Positions 8,488 through 17,210 of a stretch of DNA of 51,611 nucleotides are shown one piece after another. How positions within the stretch are numbered: the first letter of the stretch is position 1; every line of letters starts with the position of its first letter. Source of the stretch: Clostridia bacterium (GTDB taxonomy: Bacteria; Bacillota; Clostridia; Oscillospirales; Acutalibacteraceae). Location of the stretch: NCBI GenBank assembly GCA_017621885.1, contig JAGASD010000008.1, forward strand, positions 1 to 51,611, written 5' to 3'. The notes under the pieces are model-generated. The model was given only the letters and a program-made list of their open reading frames with translations, was not told the origin of the DNA and ran no database searches. The translations under genes and the position numbers were made by a program.

Positions 8488-9129
8488 TTATAACAAGGTT
8501 TCAATTTTTTCTTTTAGATTTTTGGTGTTATGTACACGAAGGAGCTTATAACCGGTTTTTTTATAAACTGATTCGATAAATCTATCTCGTTCATATTGCT
8601 TTTCGTTGTGTGTATTGTCATCAAGCTCAACAAGCAAAACTATTTTTAAATTATCAGGTAAAGCTAATGCAAAATCGATATGTTTTCTGCTTATTTTATT
8701 AAAATATGTACTCCATTGATTTTTGTCAGCGACATTAACTTCGACTAAATCAGCCATTCTAATTTTTGCTAAAATAACAAGATTTTTTTCATCAGCAATC
8801 TGTTTTAAAGCTTTGTAAAAATACCACTCGTTTTTAGTTAATAAATATTTAGCTCTATACGGACAAATAGTATTTTCATAAAACTCGTCGATTTCATCTT
8901 TGTATACTTCGTGTTCAATAGGGCTTTGTTGCACAGGTTGTTGATTTGTAGCAGAATGATATATAGGAACACCATGGGTGTTTTTTGTTTGAAGGGTGTT
9001 TTGCGATGTTTCGGTTTTATTCTTTTTCTTAATTACCAAGAATATTATCACTCCAACAATTACGAATGGAGAGACAAAACAAACTAATGTAAAAACTAAC
9101 TGAAATATTGTTATTAATATATCGACCAT
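8488..9129 (-). CDS. Membrane-anchored DUF2726 (nuclease-fold) protein
   Basis: The 213-residue protein has one N-terminal membrane segment (about 8-35), a low-complexity linker, and a C-terminal domain of about 120 residues. That domain has the DUF2726 pattern: LLTKNEWYFYKAL, then VEVNVADKNQWSTYFNKI, then HIDFALALPDNLKIVLLVEL, ending YKLLRVH. DUF2726 is related to the PD-(D/E)XK restriction-endonuclease fold; the DFAL...VELDD segment carries acids that could bind metal. Biochemical function is unknown. It is upstream of and close to the Xer-type recombinase gene. An AAAGG site precedes the ATG. Confidence 0.75.
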   Translation of the reverse strand: MVDILITIFQLVFTLVCFVSPFVIVGVIIFLVIKKKNKTETSQNTLQTKNTHGVPIYHSATNQQPVQQSPIEHEVYKDEIDEFYENTICPYRAKYLLTKNEWYFYKALKQIADEKNLVILAKIRMADLVEVNVADKNQWSTYFNKISRKHIDFALALPDNLKIVLLVELDDNTHNEKQYERDRFIESVYKKTGYKLLRVHNTKNLKEKIETLL

Positions 9130-9183
9130 ACAAAAAACCTTTCAACTGAATAATTTGTTAGAGGGTAGAATTATTCTTTAGTA

Positions 9184-9217
9184 CGACTTATACAAAATAA
9201 AAGTTTTGTATAAGTCG
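9184..9217. repeat. Perfect 14-bp inverted repeat upstream of the DUF2726/Xer operon
   Basis: CGACTTATACAAAA (9184-9197) is exactly complementary to TTTTGTATAAGTCG (9204-9217) with a 6-base spacer. It lies 55-88 bp upstream of the DUF2726 start. No T-run follows on either strand, so it does not look like a terminator. It could be an operator, a recombinase recognition site or an element end. Confidence 0.6.
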
Positions 9218-9384
9218 GGGTAGTAATATTTTTGAAAAATGCATTAATATTGAATTTGGGGTCAAAATCCGGTAAGTTTATTACCAACAGTGCGTATGAG
9301 CTTTATCTCAATCCTCCGCAAATTTTGTATCGTATTGAATTGACCAACCATTAATAAGCTGTATTAAACAACATTTATAAAAAA

Positions 9385-9489
9385 TTACTGTTTGTATTTT
9401 TTCATACAAATTAATATTGCGGTTGTAACTACAATCATTGTTACTGTGTAACCAAGCTTAGCTGTTGCATTTTTTTCAGGATTTTTCAT
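9385..9489 (-). CDS. Possible 34-residue single-span membrane peptide
   Basis: The frame reads MKNPEKNATAKLGYTVTMIV and continues through VTTAILICMKKYKQ to a TAA. A hydrophilic N-terminus, one hydrophobic stretch of about 16 residues and a basic C-terminus give a coherent small membrane protein. A GAAAGGAAA ribosome site lies at normal spacing from the ATG. It is alone in a 484-bp interval between two annotated genes. No homologue is recognised. Short AT-rich frames arise by chance, so this stays tentative. Confidence 0.4.
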   Translation of the reverse strand: MKNPEKNATAKLGYTVTMIVVTTAILICMKKYKQ

Positions 9490-9613
9490 TTTAATTTTCC
9501 TTTCACATCCGATAGAAATTTTTGAAATGACCAAAGTATCATTCAGAAAAAACTGAGCAGATAATTACTATATGTTTTTTTTGTTATTGAATAATAATTG
9601 ATTTATATGGAAC

Positions 9614-10315
9614 TCATAATGAAATTAAACCGCCAAAATCTGATAATTTGCGATTTTTATTAAACACCGGTTTAATATTATATTTGTTTAGAAATTCGAT
9701 AATTTTTTCATAGTCAGGATGCTCAGACAAATTTCCGCTGAAATATAATATGTCATCTGCTATTTTCCCTGATGCTCCGCCAATAAAACCGTAATGCTTC
9801 TGCGAAAGCTGTACATAACCGGGTTTTATTTTTAAAACGTCTATTTGATAATTTTTTAACAAAGAGGAGAGTCCATCATCTTCTGTTATAACTGCATTGT
9901 TATTTAGAATACATAAATTACACTTTGTGTACCCTTGATTTGTATTTATGATCTCAATACCGTTGCTGTTACAAAAATCAATAATTTGTGTTGAAGTGTA
10001 TTTACTGTTACAAATAATTTTGTTTCCGAGATAAGCGGCATTCAGCTTTATATCGTCAGGATATGGTGATGATATATTATCAATACCGATAATGTTATAA
10101 TCACTTATTTTTTTACTTAACTCCCCTGCTGCCGATGACTCGGATAGGAGAACGTTATCAGAAAGTTTAAAGGATAAAATATCTGTATGTGAATTGATTT
10201 CACCATCTAGTGTTAAACATGGATTTATAGTAATACAATTATATCCTAAAGCTTCTAACTCCTTAATTTCATCGGTATATTTTCTACCGATAATCAAGCG
10301 TTTGTTGTTATTCAT
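9614..10315 (-). CDS. DUF6873-like protein with predicted GME fold
   Basis: A 233-residue soluble protein without signal peptide. The segments NQGYTKCNLCILNNNAVITE and KPGYVQLSQKHYGFIGGASG, with repeated short beta-strand-like units, resemble the DUF6873 family, predicted to share the guanidino-group-modifying enzyme (amidinotransferase-like) fold. The Cys in NQGYTKC, an acidic DD pair and a His in QKHYGFIGG are candidate active-site residues (inference). It starts 5 bp after the radA stop, so it is the distal gene of that operon. No substrate can be proposed. Family assignment is by motif memory only. Confidence 0.55.
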   Translation of the reverse strand: MNNNKRLIIGRKYTDEIKELEALGYNCITINPCLTLDGEINSHTDILSFKLSDNVLLSESSAAGELSKKISDYNIIGIDNISSPYPDDIKLNAAYLGNKIICNSKYTSTQIIDFCNSNGIEIINTNQGYTKCNLCILNNNAVITEDDGLSSLLKNYQIDVLKIKPGYVQLSQKHYGFIGGASGKIADDILYFSGNLSEHPDYEKIIEFLNKYNIKPVFNKNRKLSDFGGLISL

Positions 10316-10320
10316 AATAA

Positions 10321-11694
10321 TTAATCAACCGCGCTTTCAAAGGCTTCCCTTACGTTTCTTACACCGATAACTTCAATTTCGGTAAATTCGTCTTTAGGAA
10401 GATTTTTTATATTCTGCCGCGGTATAACGCATTTTTTAAATCCTAATCTTTGGCACTCGCGTATTCTTTGCTCGCAGTTAGTAACAGTCCTGATTTCACC
10501 GGCAAGTCCGATTTCACCGAAAACGATTGTGCCGCTATTTATTACACAATCTTTAAAGCTCGAAACAATTGATAGAGCAACAGCAAGATCACAAGCAGGC
10601 TCGTCTGCTCTCAGTCCGCCTACAATATTAACGTAACAATCCATGTTTCCCAGAAAATAACCTGCTCTTTTTTCTAAAATAGCTATTATCATTGCCATTC
10701 TGTTATAATCAAAACCTGCAGCCATTCTTCGAGGATTACCGAAGCCGGAAGCGGTTGCAAGACCCTGAACCTCCGCAAGAATTGGTCTGGAACCTTCTAT
10801 AAGGCAAGTTACACACGTACCTGATACGTTCATAGGTCTGCCGGAAATCATCGCCAATGACGGGCTTTCAATCTCAACAAGCCCTTTATTTGACATTTCA
10901 AAAACACCAATTTCATTAGTTGAACCAAATCTGTTTTTAGTAGCCCTGAGAATTCTGTATGTAAGGTTGCGTTCACCTTCAAAATATAAAACAGTATCAA
11001 CAATATGTTCAAGTACTTTAGGCCCTGCAATGTTACCATCCTTATTGACGTGACCGACCAAAATAATTGAAATATCGTTATTCTTAGCTGTTCGCATAAA
11101 GAGATTTGTGCATTCGCGAACCTGTGTAATGCTGCCTGCGGTTGAAGAAACAGCATTTATACTCATAGTCTGGACAGAGTCAATCATAACTATATCGGGT
11201 TTTTGTGAAATTATATACTCACAAATTATTTCAGCATCAGTTTCGCACATAATTGCGAGCTTTTCATTGAAAACACCAAGACGTTTTGCACGCATTTTTA
11301 TTTGATATGCTGATTCTTCACCTGATACGTACAGAATCGAAAAGCCTGCTGCAAGCTTTTCACAAATTTGCAAAAGGATTGTTGATTTGCCGATACCGGG
11401 ATCACCGCACAAAAGCACAAGGGAGCCTTTAACAAGACCTCCGCCAAGAACACGGTTCAATTCCCCCATTCCGGTGTCGTACCTCATTTCGGAGGAAGCA
11501 TCAATTTGTGACAAAGAAAGTGCAACACCCTGGCTGTGAGAAAGCCTGTTTTTGGTGCTCTTCCCGGACGGTGCGGATATTATCTGCTCTTCATTTAATG
11601 AATCCCATTCACCGCATGAGGGGCATTTCCCGTACCATTTAGGTGATTCATATCCACAGTTCGAACATATAAAAATTGATTTCGTTTTAGCCAT
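10321..11694 (-). CDS. radA: DNA repair protein RadA
   Basis: RadA is a RecA-like, DnaB-type helicase that promotes branch migration of recombination intermediates. The 457-residue protein shows its modules in order: an N-terminal C4 zinc finger (CSNCGYESPKWYGKCPSCGEW region), Walker A GDPGIGKST, the RadA-specific KNRFGSTNEIGVFEM motif, and the C-terminal Lon-protease-like domain ending with EIGLAGEIRTV. The ATG at 11694 follows an AAAGGA site; an in-frame TTG three codons upstream is less likely. It follows the cwlD-like stop by 5 bp. Confidence 0.96.
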   Translation of the reverse strand: MAKTKSIFICSNCGYESPKWYGKCPSCGEWDSLNEEQIISAPSGKSTKNRLSHSQGVALSLSQIDASSEMRYDTGMGELNRVLGGGLVKGSLVLLCGDPGIGKSTILLQICEKLAAGFSILYVSGEESAYQIKMRAKRLGVFNEKLAIMCETDAEIICEYIISQKPDIVMIDSVQTMSINAVSSTAGSITQVRECTNLFMRTAKNNDISIILVGHVNKDGNIAGPKVLEHIVDTVLYFEGERNLTYRILRATKNRFGSTNEIGVFEMSNKGLVEIESPSLAMISGRPMNVSGTCVTCLIEGSRPILAEVQGLATASGFGNPRRMAAGFDYNRMAMIIAILEKRAGYFLGNMDCYVNIVGGLRADEPACDLAVALSIVSSFKDCVINSGTIVFGEIGLAGEIRTVTNCEQRIRECQRLGFKKCVIPRQNIKNLPKDEFTEIEVIGVRNVREAFESAVD

Positions 11695-11699
11695 TTTAT

Positions 11700-12422
11700 T
11701 CAATCCTTTAAATTGACATAATTAAATATACCCAAAGATATACAATATGCGATTTTCCTTTGATAATCCTCTGATTTTAAAAGCTCTGTTTCATTTACGT
11801 TAGAAAGAAAACCGCATTCAATAAGAACGGCAGGCTTTACAGCGTTATAAATAAGATAAACTGAATTATCGCATTTTTTTATCTGTCTGTTATTTTCAGG
11901 TTGAAGTGCTTGAGTAACTGTTTCCTGTACGCTTTGTGCAAGTTTTGAGCTTTCCTCAGCAAATTGAGGCGAATAGAAAACCTGCATACCGCTATATTTT
12001 TCAACAGAATAGTGGTTTTGATGAACACTTATAAACAAAGCGTTTTCTGTATTCTGCATAATCTTCATCCTGTTATGTATATCTGAAGTTTTTCTTGCTT
12101 TTATAGATAATTCAGGATTATCTTCAAGTGAAATATCCTCAGTTCTTGTGAGAATTGTGTTAAATCCGAATAAATTAAGGTATTCAGAAATATAAGCGGA
12201 AATTTTCAAGTTAATATCTTTTTCAATTGTACCGTCCTTTGCAGATGCTCCGCCGTCAAAGCCTCCGTGGCCGGCGTCAATAATTATAACAGGCATATTA
12301 ACTGAAGCATCTGAATTAACATGAACAGAATATTTGTTTTTATAGATAATCGAGGACGATAAAATCAGAGAACATATCAGAATCGGTATTATAATTAAAA
12401 AAAGTTTTTTCAAAAAAATCAC
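11700..12422 (-). CDS. N-acetylmuramoyl-L-alanine amidase, CwlD-like
   Basis: A 240-residue Amidase_3 protein with an N-terminal membrane/signal segment (about 5-28). The zinc-site motifs are visible: IIIDAGHGGFDGGA, a catalytic-region Glu soon after in EKDINLKIS, SVHQNHYS, and the C-terminal ECGFLSNVNE. CwlD removes peptide from cortex muramic acid so that muramic-delta-lactam can form; the single-domain anchored architecture and length of about 240 fit CwlD better than large autolysins. The start is either GTG at 12422 or TTG at 12413, the latter having GGTGA at better spacing. Adjacent to radA. A generic cell-wall amidase cannot be excluded. Confidence 0.78.
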   Translation of the reverse strand: MIFLKKLFLIIIPILICSLILSSSIIYKNKYSVHVNSDASVNMPVIIIDAGHGGFDGGASAKDGTIEKDINLKISAYISEYLNLFGFNTILTRTEDISLEDNPELSIKARKTSDIHNRMKIMQNTENALFISVHQNHYSVEKYSGMQVFYSPQFAEESSKLAQSVQETVTQALQPENNRQIKKCDNSVYLIYNAVKPAVLIECGFLSNVNETELLKSEDYQRKIAYCISLGIFNYVNLKD

Positions 12423-12451
12423 CGATAATATATATGCAATATTTAAGTAAG

Positions 12452-13114
12452 TTATTTAAATTCTGTGCCGTCTTTCATTAAAAGTTTATGTCTTGTGATT
12501 CTGTGAAGAATATCCTTGCGGCCTATTTTTTCAAACAAAGCGTTACAAAAGCTTACAGGATTGACGGTAAAATCATTACCTGCCGGTAAAATAAATCGTA
12601 AATTTACATAATTATCAGTGTAATTAGCATGAAAATTCTTTAAATGCTCACTTGCGTTTATTGTCTTAAAACCGCCTTTTTTTACTTTCTTATCAAAGGT
12701 TATATCTTTCTCAGTAACTGTTTTCTTAATAAGCTCACAAAGCACCTTGGAGTTGCTTTCACAAGGAATCTGAACAGTATATTCACCTGAATGAATGGCG
12801 AGGGGTTTGTTTAAAGGTTCAGCAATCTCTACAAACTCAATTCCGGGAACCATAACACTGTTCAACTGTTCGATTACCCTTTCTAAAGGATAATTATCAT
12901 CATTAAGACGGATGTCGAGAGGCTCTCTTATACCTTCAACTCCGAGCGGCAAGGACAAACCGAAAACAAGATGCGGATGCGGATTAAAACCTTCTGTATA
13001 CCACAATGGAATATCGGTTCTTCTGAACGCTCTTATCAGGCAACGTGTTAAATCAAGGTGCGATATATATTTAGCTGTATCTTTTTTATTAAACCATATT
13101 CTTACAGAGCGCAT
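12452..13114 (-). CDS. TIGR03936/DUF2344 radical-SAM-associated protein
   Basis: A 220-residue soluble protein with the family's opening RSVRIWFNKKDTAKYISHLD and the conserved YTEGFNPHPHLVFGLSLPLGV block. It belongs to DUF2344 (TIGR03936), which always accompanies or is fused to the TIGR03960 radical SAM protein; function is unknown. The ATG at 13114 has GGAGG at 8-bp spacing and overlaps the 3' end of the TIGR03960 gene by 26 bp, which indicates translational coupling. An upstream in-frame start would add 14 residues but lacks a ribosome site. Confidence 0.88.
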   Translation of the reverse strand: MRSVRIWFNKKDTAKYISHLDLTRCLIRAFRRTDIPLWYTEGFNPHPHLVFGLSLPLGVEGIREPLDIRLNDDNYPLERVIEQLNSVMVPGIEFVEIAEPLNKPLAIHSGEYTVQIPCESNSKVLCELIKKTVTEKDITFDKKVKKGGFKTINASEHLKNFHANYTDNYVNLRFILPAGNDFTVNPVSFCNALFEKIGRKDILHRITRHKLLMKDGTEFK

Positions 13115-14951
13115 CGCACTTACCTCCGTTGAGTGAATTTGAGCCGCAAGCAGCACATTGCTGTCTGCAATGATTTGTGATTTCAGCTTTTTTTGCCTTT
13201 TCGTTTTCAGAAATCAAAAAGCTTTTCTTAATACCTGAATTAATGTGATCCCAAGGAAGAATTTCCTCATAGGAACGACGGCGGTTGGCATAAAACTCAG
13301 TTGATAATCCGCACTCTTCAAAGGCATTCATCCATACGTCAAATTTAAATTTATCATCCCAGCTATCGAATTTACAACCGTTTTTAAACGCTGTTTCTAT
13401 TACATCGCAAAGTCTTCTGTCACCGCGGGCAAACACGCCCTCAAGGAAGGTTAAATCTGTATTATGGAATCGGAAAGTAATTTTCTTTGTTGAACAAGTT
13501 TCTAATAAAAGCTGTTGTTTACGCTTTAATTCTTCTCTCGTATCCTGGGGTTCCCATTGAAAAGGTGTGCAAGGCTTCGGAACAAATGATGAAACACCGG
13601 CACTAACGTTAACACCCTTCCCCTTGGGCTTATCGGGATTATTATAAAATTCGTCAACCACCTTTTGAGAAAGCTGATTAATCCCGATAACGTCTTCGTC
13701 TGTTTCGGTTGGTAAGCCAATCATAAAATAGAGTTTAACTGCTGTCCAACCGCCTACAAATGCTTTTCTGCAAGTATCAAGTATCTCTGCTTCGGAAATA
13801 TTTTTATTGATTACGTCACGCAAGCGCTGTGTACCCGCTTCTGCGGCAAAAGTAAGTCCGGATCTGCGTACCAATGCGAGTTTTTCCTTCAGTTCATCAG
13901 AAAAGTTATCTATGCGCAATGACGGAAGAGCCACGTTAATTTTTTGCGGAATTGCCCAACCCAACAGTTCTTCAAGCAATTCTGTTATTTTAGTGTAATC
14001 GCTGCTTGAAAGTGAGCAAAGAGATAGTTCATCATATCCGCTTGTGCAAGCAAGACGACGACTTTGCTTACTTATAGTATCAACTGTTTTTTCTCTTATG
14101 GGTCTGTACCAGAAACCCGCTTGACAAAAACGGCAGCCTCTGATGCAGCCTCTGAAAATTTCGTGTACAACTCTGTCGTGTACGACCTCAACAAAAGGAA
14201 CGACAAATTTTTCGGGATAAAAAACGGAATCAAGGTCAGAAACAACGCGCTTATTTACTTTTTCAGGTGCGCCGTCTGTTGCAGTAACACTTTTAATTGT
14301 ACCGTCTGCATTATATTCTACATTATATAAAGACGGTACGTAAATCCCCTCGATTTTTGAAGCTGCCTTCAGAAAATCGCAACGTGAAGCTCCCTTCTTT
14401 TTATACTCATTGAGAAGGTCAAGAAATTCAAGCATAACCTCCTCCCCTTCACCGATTTGAAAACAATCTATAAAATCAGCTAAGGGTTCAGGATTACAAA
14501 CGCATGGACCTCCGGCGATTATAATGGGGGTTTTCAATGAATCGCCACGGTTTGCAGACCTTAAAGGTATGTTCGAAAGGTCAAGCATATTCAGTACGTT
14601 TGTAAATGACAATTCATATTGCAAAGTGAAACCGATAACATCAAAATCAGCAAGGGCATCTCGACTTTCAAGACCGAAAAGCGGGATGTTTCTTTCACGC
14701 ATAATATTTTCCATATCGGTATCCGGTGCAAAAACTCGCTCACACCAGAAATTTTCTCTTGAATTTATAAGGCTGTATAAGATTTTCATACCGAGATGAG
14801 ACATTCCGATTTCATACGTATCCGGAAAACAAAATGCAAATCTTAAATCTATATTATCTTTATTTTTTATAACAGAATTCAATTCACCGCCCGTATATCT
14901 TGCAGGCTTTTGTACAAGCGGAAAAATCGCTTCAATTTTATTGCTAAGCAT
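13089..14951 (-). CDS. TIGR03960 B12-binding-type radical SAM protein
   Basis: A 620-residue radical SAM enzyme. An N-terminal cobalamin-binding-like region (about 30-200, with AFCFPDTYEIGMSHLGMKIL) precedes the SAM core with the iron-sulfur motif CIRGCRFCQAGF near residue 270. The C-terminus ends in a cysteine-rich tail (CRQQCAACGSNSLNGGKC) that may hold another metal or cluster. Family members sit with TIGR03936, as here with a 26-bp overlap; the reaction is unknown but conservation next to ribosome/RNase genes elsewhere has suggested RNA or protein modification. Length is normal for the family. Confidence 0.9.
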   Translation of the reverse strand: MLSNKIEAIFPLVQKPARYTGGELNSVIKNKDNIDLRFAFCFPDTYEIGMSHLGMKILYSLINSRENFWCERVFAPDTDMENIMRERNIPLFGLESRDALADFDVIGFTLQYELSFTNVLNMLDLSNIPLRSANRGDSLKTPIIIAGGPCVCNPEPLADFIDCFQIGEGEEVMLEFLDLLNEYKKKGASRCDFLKAASKIEGIYVPSLYNVEYNADGTIKSVTATDGAPEKVNKRVVSDLDSVFYPEKFVVPFVEVVHDRVVHEIFRGCIRGCRFCQAGFWYRPIREKTVDTISKQSRRLACTSGYDELSLCSLSSSDYTKITELLEELLGWAIPQKINVALPSLRIDNFSDELKEKLALVRRSGLTFAAEAGTQRLRDVINKNISEAEILDTCRKAFVGGWTAVKLYFMIGLPTETDEDVIGINQLSQKVVDEFYNNPDKPKGKGVNVSAGVSSFVPKPCTPFQWEPQDTREELKRKQQLLLETCSTKKITFRFHNTDLTFLEGVFARGDRRLCDVIETAFKNGCKFDSWDDKFKFDVWMNAFEECGLSTEFYANRRRSYEEILPWDHINSGIKKSFLISENEKAKKAEITNHCRQQCAACGSNSLNGGKCDALCKNMV

Positions 14952-15014
14952 TGCAACAACTCCATTTGAAATTTATGAATATATTTTACAATAAAAAAGT
15001 CGAATAATCAAGTA

Positions 15015-15051
15015 AAAAACATCGCCGAGTTATACAAAATAACACGGCGAT
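15015..15051 (-). terminator. Terminator of the O-antigen ligase-like gene
   Basis: ATCGCCG (15021-15027) pairs with CGGCGAT (15045-15051), with further partial pairing inside. On the leftward transcript the stem is followed by GUUUUUUAC. It sits just after the 15059 stop and separates this gene from the radical-SAM operon. Confidence 0.8.
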
Positions 15052-15058
15052 TATAAAT

Positions 15059-16531
15059 TTATGAAGCTTTTCGTTTGTCTTTCAAACGTTTTCTGAATTT
15101 ATGAAAAATCGGAATTTTTTCCTGCACTTCTCCATCATCACATTTTTCAACTACTACCATAAACAAAGTGATCAAAAGAAGATACGGCATCGGGCATAAA
15201 ATACCCGGGTTAACAAGTGACATCATTTCCAGACTGATGTAAGAAAGAAAAACTGTCATATTAAACAGTGTAGCTTTTTTCCATATAAGCATATTTCTTT
15301 TAATGAACTGATAAATAAATGCTACTATACCAACAATGCCGAAGCTTGCGGCAATTTGTATGGGTTCACAATGATACCAACAAAGAGCACCATCTTTATT
15401 CTTGAATATATCTCTGTTGCCCATGTAACCGAGACCTGTTCCGAAAATCGGGTGATTGAAGAAGTCTTCAACACCTCTTGCATAATGTCTTACACGTGTT
15501 TCTGTATCAACACCGCCTAAAAGGAAGTCATTCAGAACATTAAATAAACGTGTAAAAGTGTAATTAAGGAATTGAGTAATCTGCGGAAGGAAAATTAATA
15601 CGCCAAACAAAATGCAAAGAGTAATAATGCCATATGCAAGTCTGCGTCGACGGTCATAAAGAACAAACATAACAATACACATTACAATTTCAATAGAACC
15701 GAAAATCATTCCTCCGCGCGAACCTGTGAGTAAAAGAGCTAAATAATAGATAAATCCCACTATAGTGGAATATGACTTTGTATTACCTCTGAGGAAAGCG
15801 AACGGCATTGTAATCATAAGAATTGTTGAGATATTGTTACGCCATCTTATAAAGAAAATACCGCCCTTGTCCATAACTGTATTAATATTGAGTAAATAGT
15901 GGGCAAGAACCATAAATGAGGCAAAAAGCCCTACTACTACCATAATTTTAGTCAAACGTTCAATTAAAGAGTACTCTTCAGAAGTATTAATTTTAGCATA
16001 GAAAAAGCAATATATCAAAACCATACCAAAGCCCATACCAAGCATATGATATATTGAAGAGCCGCCAAAATAATCCTTTGCTGAAATAAAGCCTATACCG
16101 CCAAGCATAACAGCAATTGAAACAAAAAGCATCGGTTTAAACTGTGAACCTTTTGTCGATAATTTAACTCTGTATGCAATTACATTAAATAATGCCATAG
16201 GAATAATCGGTACCAAAGCCCAGGCTATGCCTAAAAATGTAGAAAGAGAGTTATAACACCTGATGGCTATCATATATGTAAATAAGGTTGGCAAAAGCAT
16301 AGTAAGGATATCACCGCTTACAACGAAAGTGATACCACTGATATATGCAAGGAAAACAGTTCCCCATATATGAAATTGTTTTTCCGGGAAATAGGAATGC
16401 AGACACGCAAAAACTGCTGTTACAAAGAAAAGAATACCAATCCACCTGTCACTTAACAAAAAGTCGCGAAGCTTATTAAGCTTTTTTAAACCGGATTCAG
16501 ATTTTATAAAATATTCCATGTATAATACCAC
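15059..16531 (-). CDS. O-antigen ligase/polymerase-family membrane protein
   Basis: A 490-residue protein with roughly 12 membrane helices. The large loop between later helices carries the Wzy_C/O-antigen-ligase pattern: LTGSRGGMIFG, then FNHPIFGTGLGYMGNRDIF and WYHCEPIQIAASFGIVG. Such proteins polymerise or transfer surface polysaccharide from lipid carriers; in Gram-positive Clostridia the acceptor is unknown. The N-terminal start is uncertain (GTG at 16531 or ATG at 16519; neither has a strong ribosome site). It stands alone between the radical-SAM operon and the SpoIVFB-like gene, with its own terminator. Confidence 0.82.
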   Translation of the reverse strand: MVLYMEYFIKSESGLKKLNKLRDFLLSDRWIGILFFVTAVFACLHSYFPEKQFHIWGTVFLAYISGITFVVSGDILTMLLPTLFTYMIAIRCYNSLSTFLGIAWALVPIIPMALFNVIAYRVKLSTKGSQFKPMLFVSIAVMLGGIGFISAKDYFGGSSIYHMLGMGFGMVLIYCFFYAKINTSEEYSLIERLTKIMVVVGLFASFMVLAHYLLNINTVMDKGGIFFIRWRNNISTILMITMPFAFLRGNTKSYSTIVGFIYYLALLLTGSRGGMIFGSIEIVMCIVMFVLYDRRRRLAYGIITLCILFGVLIFLPQITQFLNYTFTRLFNVLNDFLLGGVDTETRVRHYARGVEDFFNHPIFGTGLGYMGNRDIFKNKDGALCWYHCEPIQIAASFGIVGIVAFIYQFIKRNMLIWKKATLFNMTVFLSYISLEMMSLVNPGILCPMPYLLLITLFMVVVEKCDDGEVQEKIPIFHKFRKRLKDKRKAS

Positions 16532-16622
16532 ACAAATCCATTATAATTAATTTCAATTATATACAAATTCGGTTAAATTTCAATATTTATTACAAAACCT
16601 TAACATTTGTAATATTTTGCAT

Positions 16623-17210
16623 TTAAAGTTTCTCGAACAGAAATAAAGAAACAATCATATAGGTGCTCATAATTAAAAAGAAAATATTTTTACGGTAGCG
16701 AATGTATGCAGTAACGGATAATGCAATAAAAGAAAGACAAACAGCAAAAGACATGCTATATACAATGGCTTTTGCTGTTTTTAACTCAACCTTGTTGCAC
16801 AAAAGAAAGAATATCGCTCTGCCGCCGTCAAAGCTGTAAAAAGGCAATATATTAAAAACTCCTATGAATATATTTACATACGCCCAATAGCATTTACGGC
16901 TGAAAATCAGAGAAGCCAATCCCAGAAAAATATTAAATAACGGTGCGCACAGATTTATTAATGCCTCTTGATTGTTGCTCAGAATTTTTCTGTTAGCTTT
17001 TTTAATTTTACCACCGAAAATATTGAATGATATTTCAGAAATACCATCTTTAAAAAGTAATATAAGAATAATGTGTACCGTTTCATGAATTAAAGAAGCT
17101 GACAGCGTTTCTGAAAACAGATTTAATCTGTCCGCCAACGCACAAACAAGAAATGATAATAAAAAAGAAAAACTGACAGATATATCAGTTGATTTTATCT
17201 TAAACCTCAT
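16623..17210 (-). CDS. Site-2 metalloprotease, SpoIVFB-like
   Basis: A small (195-residue) M50 intramembrane protease. The zinc motif HETVH (residues 42-46) lies in the second hydrophobic segment, and the second metal motif NILPFYSFDGGRA (Asn120, Pro123, Asp128) lies in a later helix. Both are intact. In B. subtilis SpoIVFB releases sigma-K from its membrane proform under control of SpoIVFA. The gene overlaps the end of an M23 membrane protein gene by 11 bp, the same order as spoIVFA-spoIVFB. The ATG at 17210 is chosen for the GAGG upstream; an ATG three codons earlier is possible. The substrate is inferred from context. Confidence 0.75.
   Translation of the reverse strand: MRFKIKSTDISVSFSFLLSFLVCALADRLNLFSETLSASLIHETVHIILILLFKDGISEISFNIFGGKIKKANRKILSNNQEALINLCAPLFNIFLGLASLIFSRKCYWAYVNIFIGVFNILPFYSFDGGRAIFFLLCNKVELKTAKAIVYSMSFAVCLSFIALSVTAYIRYRKNIFFLIMSTYMIVSLFLFEKL

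Noticed and set aside
9214-9354. 46 stop-free codons ending IELTNH
   Set aside because: There is no start codon or ribosome site, and the length is within chance expectation; it may be a gene remnant but cannot be assigned.
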